This document shows positions 58,040 through 64,000 of a stretch of DNA of 64,000 nt, piece by piece. Within the stretch, counting starts at the first letter, position 1. Each line of letters opens with the position of its first letter. The notes beneath the pieces are model-generated. The model ran no database searches, was not told where the DNA came from, and saw nothing but the letters and a program-made list of their open reading frames with translations. The DNA lies in contig CATQJL010000316.1 of the NCBI GenBank assembly GCA_958299035.1, forward strand, positions 5,606,674 to 5,670,673. Direction: 5' to 3'. This DNA comes from Cylicocyclus nassatus. Lineage: Eukaryota > Nematoda > Chromadorea > Rhabditida > Strongylidae. A program made the position numbers and the translations under genes.

Positions 58040-59855
58040 CTTATTTTTCGTCCTGTAAATTTGGATAGACTGGATCGCGCGTTTGAGACTGATTGTCTTG
58101 AAATGTAACAAAGCTATGACTCTCTTGAAAACGCGAAGCAGATGCCTCAACATTATGCTCTATTTTCGCAGTTTTCTTGTGAAACGACGGAAATAGAACT
58201 TGAAACATTTTGAAGAGAACTTTCAAGAAAGTACACGCTAATTTGAAGTGATAAAAAAGAGCTATTAAAAATAGAACTACTGCAAGATAGTTGCCCTAAC
58301 AGCATAAATTACTAAAGTATGTTTTTCTATAGACCGTAAAATTGATTTTTGCGATTGTAGAATTTGTAAAGCATTGGTTTCAAGAAAATCAGCAGTTTCC
58401 ATAAATTCATCCTGTAGTTGCTCAGGAAATGTGTTCAGATTTGAATCGTGAATTTGCGAAGCATCTGAGTTTGACTTTATGGTTGCTGTATCAATGCGAT
58501 TTTTGATGAATTTTATCTCCGTGTTAATTTTGGCTAGGTCCGAATGGAAAATAGGCGGAGAATTGAAAACTATGTTTTGATTTGCGAAATTTTGTGGTAA
58601 CAAATTTACGTGAGAAACGTGGACATAACCATTAAATGACTTAAAATGATTTGTGCCATCATTGTAAATCCCTAATGGTAAATGACCACAGTCAGCAAAA
58701 GAAGATTTGGTTTTGAGATCACGTGTGTCAGGTTGGACGAAAAAATAAAGTTTTTCGAGCACGTACCGGAATATCTACATAGCAATTGCTATCCACTTTA
58801 TGGTCCGGATAGATCTCATCTTTGGATAGTTCTACACTTAGAAGTCATCAAAATATCCCCAGCAGAAATAGCGAAAATATCATCTCTGCTGAGTAACATC
58901 CTAGCAGCACTTGTAAGATCGCTTTTCACAATACTTTTGATAGTCAAAATCTTGAAATTATTCAAAACGCAAATCCGCTCAAACATGATTGAAAAGTCGC
59001 GCTGAATCCCTCGTCAATCTTGAATTTAAGGTACTGCAACTTGGTATCTATTTAATTCAGACTGCTGCGCTGAGAATGCTGGAGGCGAATTCAATGCAAT
59101 ATGCTCTGCGACTACAGCAGAAATGTTAATCGTCCTGTGCGCGGGTTTTACTTACCGCTAGATCGTTTTCCTCTGATCAGCGGTTTCACTTGGTTGATTT
59201 GAAGTGATTTTGATTTCAAAAGTATTGATGAAAGAATAGTGGCATTGCTAGAAGTTGAAAAAGTATTGCCATGTGATGCATAAGGACTGCGAATCTTACG
59301 AGTGTAGATAGTGTCTATCGTAAATTGGAAAGCTTTTGGAGAAGTTGAAGAGTTTTTCGCTGATTTCTCGCACTAGAGTTATGTTATTATTAAAAATTGT
59401 AAGAGGATCTTCTCCCAAAAGTTCTGGAAGCAATATGAATACGCCATTGTCCGTTGCAGTTGCGTTTTCGGACAAACACCACTTTGTAAGCTGTGATTTT
59501 TGAAAGAAAACGCTCTTGTACGTGAATGCGGATTGTATTGCTTCAAGAAGAATGTGATTTGGTGTGACATACGCAATACTGTCAATAGCTTTTACAAATT
59601 TACAAGCAACTTGAGCGTCTTTTGGTTTCCAAACTACGGTACATGCGACACTTGACAGTAGTCATGGCTAAGTGTGCAATTTGCCATGTCGCCAAACTGT
59701 CCTAGCAGTTGATCACTATCAAAAGTGGCAATTTCGCTTTCTTCTACATAAATATTTGTGGTGACTGTGCACTTTTGAACAAAGAACCAGGGTAAGAATA
59801 AGTGTGAACCGAATACTTTGGGCGAAAATATGTGTAACGGTTCACCGAGGTACTT
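58040..59855 (-). pseudogene. envelope-glycoprotein-like region between gag and protease, frameshifted
   Basis: Reading the minus strand directly after the gag stop at 59856, three frames give a coherent membrane-glycoprotein layout. First a Cys-rich section with glycosylation sequons (NCT, NNIT, NAT) at 59790-59350. Then RGKR, a furin-like dibasic site, near 59165. A further Cys-containing section and NCYVDIPV follow near 58775. A long heptad-rich helix-forming stretch runs 58530-58320 (IKFIKNRI..ALQILQSQKSIL). A hydrophobic segment, LAVVLFLIALFYHFKLA, is near 58260, and a short basic tail ends about 58041. Frameshifts and stops break it. Envelope genes in LTR elements normally lie after pol. 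Assignment rests on layout, not on a family match. Confidence 0.5.
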
Positions 59856-59856
59856 T

Positions 59857-60510
59857 TATGTGGTTAGTGGCGACTGGTTACGGTAATTATTGTAGCGCGA
59901 CGGAGGGCGCGATTGGTTACGGTAGTTATGATTATTATGTAATGAGCGCGGCGGAGAATATCGGCGAGAGTTATAGTTAGTGCGGTTTTGATTTGGATGG
60001 TAGTTCCTGTTGACTTGAGGAAACGGATTCTCAAGCTGGTTAAGAATCCTGTCCATTTTTGAATTCAAATTCGCTCAGCATCTTTGACTAACTCACTAAA
60101 ATTTGGGTTGAGCGGACCCAAATGTTTTGACTTTTGCTTGATGTTGTGAGATAAACCATTGTTGAAAATCATGGTCTTTAAAAATTCGAGCTCATCTTTG
60201 AAAGTTTCGCCTGGATAAGCGTCCGCAATCTCACTTTTTTGGCCTACTTACGAACATAAATGGCGACTTGTTAGCTCATTGATATTTGCATCAATTTCTC
60301 TCGCGCCATATTTTGGTACTGAACGTTGTAGAAATGTTCCGTCAGCTTAGCAGTCGCGGCACGCCAGTTTAGTTTGACGGCTTTCTCAAAAGCATCAAAA
60401 ACTGCCTTAGCTGTACCCGTCAGATGCGCTGGTAGCAGCTTAGCCATCTTATCCTCACTCAAATTCATTATATTCCCAATTTCGCTGAATTCATTGAAAA
60501 ATTGGTCTAA
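59857..60510 (-). pseudogene. gypsy gag (capsid and basic nucleocapsid part)
   Basis: Gag packages element RNA into particles. From 60508: QFFNEFSEIGNIMN, then KMAKLLPAHLTGTAKAVFDA and LNWRAATAKLTEHF, typical of gypsy capsid. After a frame change comes GETFKDELEFLKTMIFNN. The C-terminal part (60068-59857) is Asn/Arg/Pro-rich (NYRNQSRPPSRYNNYRNQ) with no CCHC knuckle, ending at TAA just before the envelope-like region. The N-terminus is cut by the family A MITE at 60510. Confidence 0.8.
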
Positions 60511-60724
60511 CGAGGAAAGGATACATGGTGACCGTGACCTTTTGCAATGAGATGTATACCAGTAAGTGCGTCTTGGAACGCTGATTCTAAATCCGTGTTC
60601 ATTATCTGCTGTGCGACTCCCTGAACGAAGTTATGGACGTTTTTCCATATTGATTTTGCGAGATTTAGGCAGTCAAAATCGTTACCACCCAGGCTTTTTA
60701 GACTCTGATGTATCGGTGACAATA
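60510..60724 (+). repeat. family A MITE, left half, inserted in gypsy gag
   Basis: CGAGGAAAGGATACATGGTG then GGAACGCTGATTCTAAATCC and GTTCATTATCTGCTGTGCGA matches the left arms at 8501 and 588. The right half is absent, replaced by sequence leading into the CR1-like copy. Confidence 0.7.
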
Positions 60725-60801
60725 ATCCTGAGCTTGACGTGAAGCTTTACTTGATCTATATGCTCTTTTATAGTTTGTAAGCGAACATTCTAACGATATT
60801 A

Positions 60802-63538
60802 GTGAATCCTGTATCAAAAATAATGCAAACTTTGGTGACAAGCAAAGTCAATGATAGCGAAATAGTAGGGAACTTACCGTATCTTGTTTCTCGTTCAGAT
60901 AGACATAACCGTAGAGGCGGAGGTGTCCGTTGCCTATTGAAAAGCACTCTTCTGATTAAATCAACTTTTTCGGATAGTAGCACTATGTCGAATATTCTCG
61001 GTATTGACATGTCGCTTTCTAGAGAACCTACATTTTTGCGTTTCCTTGCGGTTTATCGACCTCCCAATAGTACCCTTGAAAGTGATGAACATCTCATCGA
61101 ATTGATGTGTCATCTCACCAATGAGTATGAACACACCATTCTTTTGGGTGACTTTAATTTACAAATTGATTGGAGCAGAGTAACGCCTCTGAACAAGATT
61201 TCGTCTACTTTCCTTGAATTTTTTCGTTTCTCGAATTTGACGCAACATGTTATGGAGGCAACCCATTTATCCCATGTTTTGGATCTTGTCTTTTCCACTA
61301 GCCCTATCATCTCTGGTGTTCGCACTACTGCTCCCCTTGCAAACTCTGATCATAAAGTAGTACATTTCATTATAAAGAAAAGTATCCCTCTTGCGCTTTC
61401 TCTACCAAGACCCGATTTTCGGAGGGTTGATTTTGTTTCTCTCAATGCCCATCTTGCCGCAGTTGATTGGTTGAATCTGTTTGACCAGTATGAATCGACT
61501 GACGACGTTTACTACAGATTTTGTTTGGTAATATATAATGCTTTGTCGATTTTTGTGCCTTTCAAGCCTGCTACCCAGGCTCAGATGAGATACCCGATGC
61601 ACATCCAAAATCTTCTCGAACAGAAAGAACGCCTATTCTATTCTCTGGCAAGTCCATTATCTAGCCCCATGTATAAAAAAGTGTGTCGTGATGTTGAGGT
61701 TCATCTGAAAAAATTCTTGTCCAATTACGAGCGAAGGCTTTCTATGAAATCCTCATCTAGATTCTTTTTTCAATATATTAACGACAAAATCAAACGTAGT
61801 CGTCTGCCATCCATAACTGGTCGAATGGGTCAAACATTTGTCACAGATTGCGAAAAAGCTGAAGCTCTAGCGCTGCACTTTGCCAGTGTATTCAATTCGA
61901 GTACTCGTATTCCGAGATGGACTTCTTCACACCCACTCCCGTTTATCACCATTGCCTCTCGAGTGTTTTTTTTTTCACCTCCTATGATGTTTTGAGGTAT
62001 CTGATCAAACTTAGACCTTCTTTCACTGAAGCCTATGACGGGATACCGCAGATTCTTTTCAAGAAATGTGCATCATGTCTTTGCGTCCCACTCGCACACA
62101 TATTCAACATATCTATGATGTTAGGCGAGGTTCCACAGATATGGAAAGAGGCGTTAGTAACGGCGATTCCCAAAGTTCCTAATGCGTCTTTTCTGACTGA
62201 TTTTCGCCCCATCAGTTTGACTCCAACAGCAGTAAAGGTAATGGAGAAGGTTCTGCGGGATAAGCTACTTACATGGCTTGAAAAAACCAAAACTATTCCA
62301 CCCAGTCAGCATGGTTTCATGGCAGGGTCTTCCACAGCCACTAACCTTGCTGACTCAGTTTTTGATTGGACTCTAGCTTTGAACAGAGGTGAATCAGTAG
62401 ACATTGTTTATATAGACCTTTCGAAAGCATTTGATCGAGTTGATCATAAGAAGCTTGTGTGGAAACTGGAGCGAATCGGTGTAAGTGGTAACCTTTTGAA
62501 ATGGTTTGAATCGTATCTGTGTAATAGAGCCATGACAGTCAAGGTAGGGCACTATTGCTCGGATAGACATGCTTGTGTTAGTGGTGTTCCACAAGGAGCA
62601 GTTCTTTCTCCATTACTTTTTCTGATTTATACCGCTGATCTCCCGTCGATCTTGAGAACATCCGAGCATATAAAAATTCAAATGTATGCGGACGATATTA
62701 AGATCTACGGGAGCTATAGCGCGAAAAATCGTGATGAAGTTAGATCTGCAATAGAGCATTCCCTGGAAAGAATGATAGAGTGGGCATCATTCTCTGGCAT
62801 CCCAGTAAATTTGAATAAATGTTTTGTCATGCATTTAGGTGATAACGAGAATCTGTTTATGAGATAAGTGGAACGGTGTTGAAGAACTGTTTCATTGCCA
62901 AGGACTTAGGAGTTCTAATAGATAATGACTTGAAGTTCTCGCATCACATTGACAACGTAGTTAATAGAGCATACTCAGTTCTTTTTTCTATCCTCCGATC
63001 TGTTCATACCGACAACCCATTGGTATTGAAGCGTTTATATAAAGCGTACGTTTTGCCTCACCTCGAATACTGTTCTGTGATATGGAATCCTTTTTCAAAA
63101 AGAGACATTTTGAAGTTAGAAAAAGTTCAACAAACATTTACTCGCATTTTGTTTCTGAGATGTCGTAAAAGATTAGCTTTCGATGAAATGCCTAAATATG
63201 AAGAACGCCTCAAGTCTTTGGCAGTGAAGAGTCTGGAATTTAGACGAACTTATCTAGATCTTATTTTCGCTTTTCGCCTCTTTCGTAAGGAAATTAGGCT
63301 TAGCGCAAGTAAGTACTGGATTTTCAGACCTAGTAGTAGGACGGGTGGGTTTAACATTCATTACAAACGTATTTATAGGAAACGCTTTCTACGAACATTT
63401 AATACTCTTTTTTACAGAACACCTAGATGGCTTAGCAGGCTGCCACTTTCGACGTTATCATCTGTTGAATCAGCTGCTTTTAAACGTAGAATAGCGCAAG
63501 TTGACCTATCACAAGTTAAGGGTTTTCATAACTACTGA
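60802..63538 (+). pseudogene. non-LTR ORF2: partial AP-like endonuclease plus reverse transcriptase
   Basis: Endonuclease remnants: RRGGGVRCLL, FLAVYRPPNST, TILLGDFNLQIDW and the catalytic SDHKVV, at about residues 30-190. The N-terminal QTN and ETW parts are cut off by 5' truncation. RT follows: ISLTPTAVKVMEKVLRDKL, QHGFMAGSSTATN, IDLSKAFDRVDHKKL (motif A), GVPQGAVLSPLLFLIY (motif B) and IQMYADDIKIYG (motif C with YADD). The C-terminal region includes VLPHLEYCSVIWNPF. A T-run at about 61965 shifts the frame, and a TAA at 62865-62867 interrupts the thumb region; the frame resumes at about 62876. Otherwise few lesions. Confidence 0.9.
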
Positions 63539-63826
63539 AACTATTTTCGCTTCCCGGTTTTTTTCAGGAATGTCGCGTCCCTTTTTTCTGTCGTCCTCCA
63601 ACATGACACATAATTCCACATAGTTTTTTGTTTGTTTGTAAAGTGTGGTGTTACTAACATTTGATATATATCATATTTACGTTTTAGTTTTTTCCTGTCA
63701 CTAACCCCAATTTTCTGGCCGACCACACACCGCTAGGTTCGTCGTCCTGAAATTGACTTGAGAGTTTTCTTGGAGAACTTGACGTTCATGGACCACATGC
63801 TCCATGTCTGAGGGAAATTGCTTCAT

Positions 63827-63852
63827 ACATACATACATACATACATACATAC
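63827..63852. repeat. (CATA)n microsatellite
   Basis: Seven ATAC units in the 3' untranslated part of the CR1-like element. Confidence 0.9.
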
Positions 63853-64000
63853 GCTTCTGGCTTTTCCCCTGCTACTGTACTGGGTGTGTGGTCGATTGGT
63901 TATCTGCTGTGTTTTCTGCTCTTTTTTTGGCGCACTTCTAAGTGCATTTAAATAAAATAAAATAAATAAGAAATATTCATAACTTCTTTCGGAAGAGCGC

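Larger units (their letters stand above)
52540..60510 (-). mobile_element. Ty3/gypsy LTR retrotransposon, degenerate, with envelope-like region and nested insertions
   Basis: Minus-strand order: gag (60510-59857), envelope-like region (59855-58040), protease (58008-57810), linker, RT (56941-56100), RNase H (56100-55700), integrase (55660-52540). Frameshifts occur in gag, envelope-like region and RT. Insertions: family A MITE and then CR1 at the gag end, a TA-MITE (55168-55384), a solo-LTR-like element (54113-54917) and a mariner-type element (53062-53981). LTRs are not identified. The closest type known to me is nematode Cer1-like gypsy, by gag and RT appearance only. Confidence 0.85.
60780..63975 (+). 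mobile_element. CR1/Jockey-type non-LTR retrotransposon, 5'-truncated, relatively young
   Basis: Begins in mid-endonuclease and continues through RT to a 3' end with GCGCACTTCTAAGTGCA and an AAATAAAATAAAATAAAT tail. 5' truncation and short A-rich tandem tails are usual for CR1-like elements copied by target-primed reverse transcription. A decayed relative is at 19500-22982. Confidence 0.88.

Overview
The window is repeat-rich DNA from an animal, most likely a nematode. Introns that can be inferred are 50-75 bp and end in TTTCAG-like acceptors, and the gypsy element looks like the nematode Cer1 type. Species is not resolved. I see no rRNA, convincing tRNA, CRISPR array, operon or bacterial feature. 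Almost nothing in the window is an intact host gene.

Layout. 1-8 kb: an intron-containing but broken copy of the RNA polymerase II second-largest subunit gene (RPB2) on the minus strand, then a 1.8 kb palindromic hAT-like element. 8-17 kb: foldback elements, a decayed relic of a reverse-transcriptase element between two direct repeats, a Tc1-like element and mostly unreadable DNA. 17.7-18.4 kb: a broken secreted phospholipase A2 (PLA2) gene. 19.5-23 kb: an old CR1/Jockey-type non-LTR copy with two later insertions. 23-26 kb: palindromic and mariner-type non-autonomous elements. 26-29.5 kb: a second PLA2 relic whose second intron holds a Penelope-like element (PLE) with a 12-bp target duplication, an inverted copy of its own 3' end and hammerhead-like motifs. 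29.6-37.5 kb: more MITE and mariner relics. 37.5 kb: one intact small secreted Cys-rich reading frame. 38.8-44 kb: a cluster of TTAA-flanked AGGCAG elements around a possible small secreted-peptide gene. 44.5-47.7 kb: a hAT transposon with a remnant hAT C-terminal domain and an 8-bp target duplication. 48-51 kb: foldback elements. 52.5-60.5 kb: a decayed Ty3/gypsy element on the minus strand in the order gag, envelope-like region, protease, RT/RNase H, integrase. It is broken by four later insertions. 60.8-64 kb: a younger 5'-truncated CR1-like copy.

The strongest results are insertions whose removal restores flanking sequence: the PLE in the PLA2 intron, a solo-LTR-like insertion and a TA-flanked MITE in integrase, a mariner-type element in integrase, and the hAT element in a tandem repeat. 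The most unusual observation is the envelope-like coding region lying between gag and protease in the gypsy element. All identifications come from reading motifs by eye; no database search was run.
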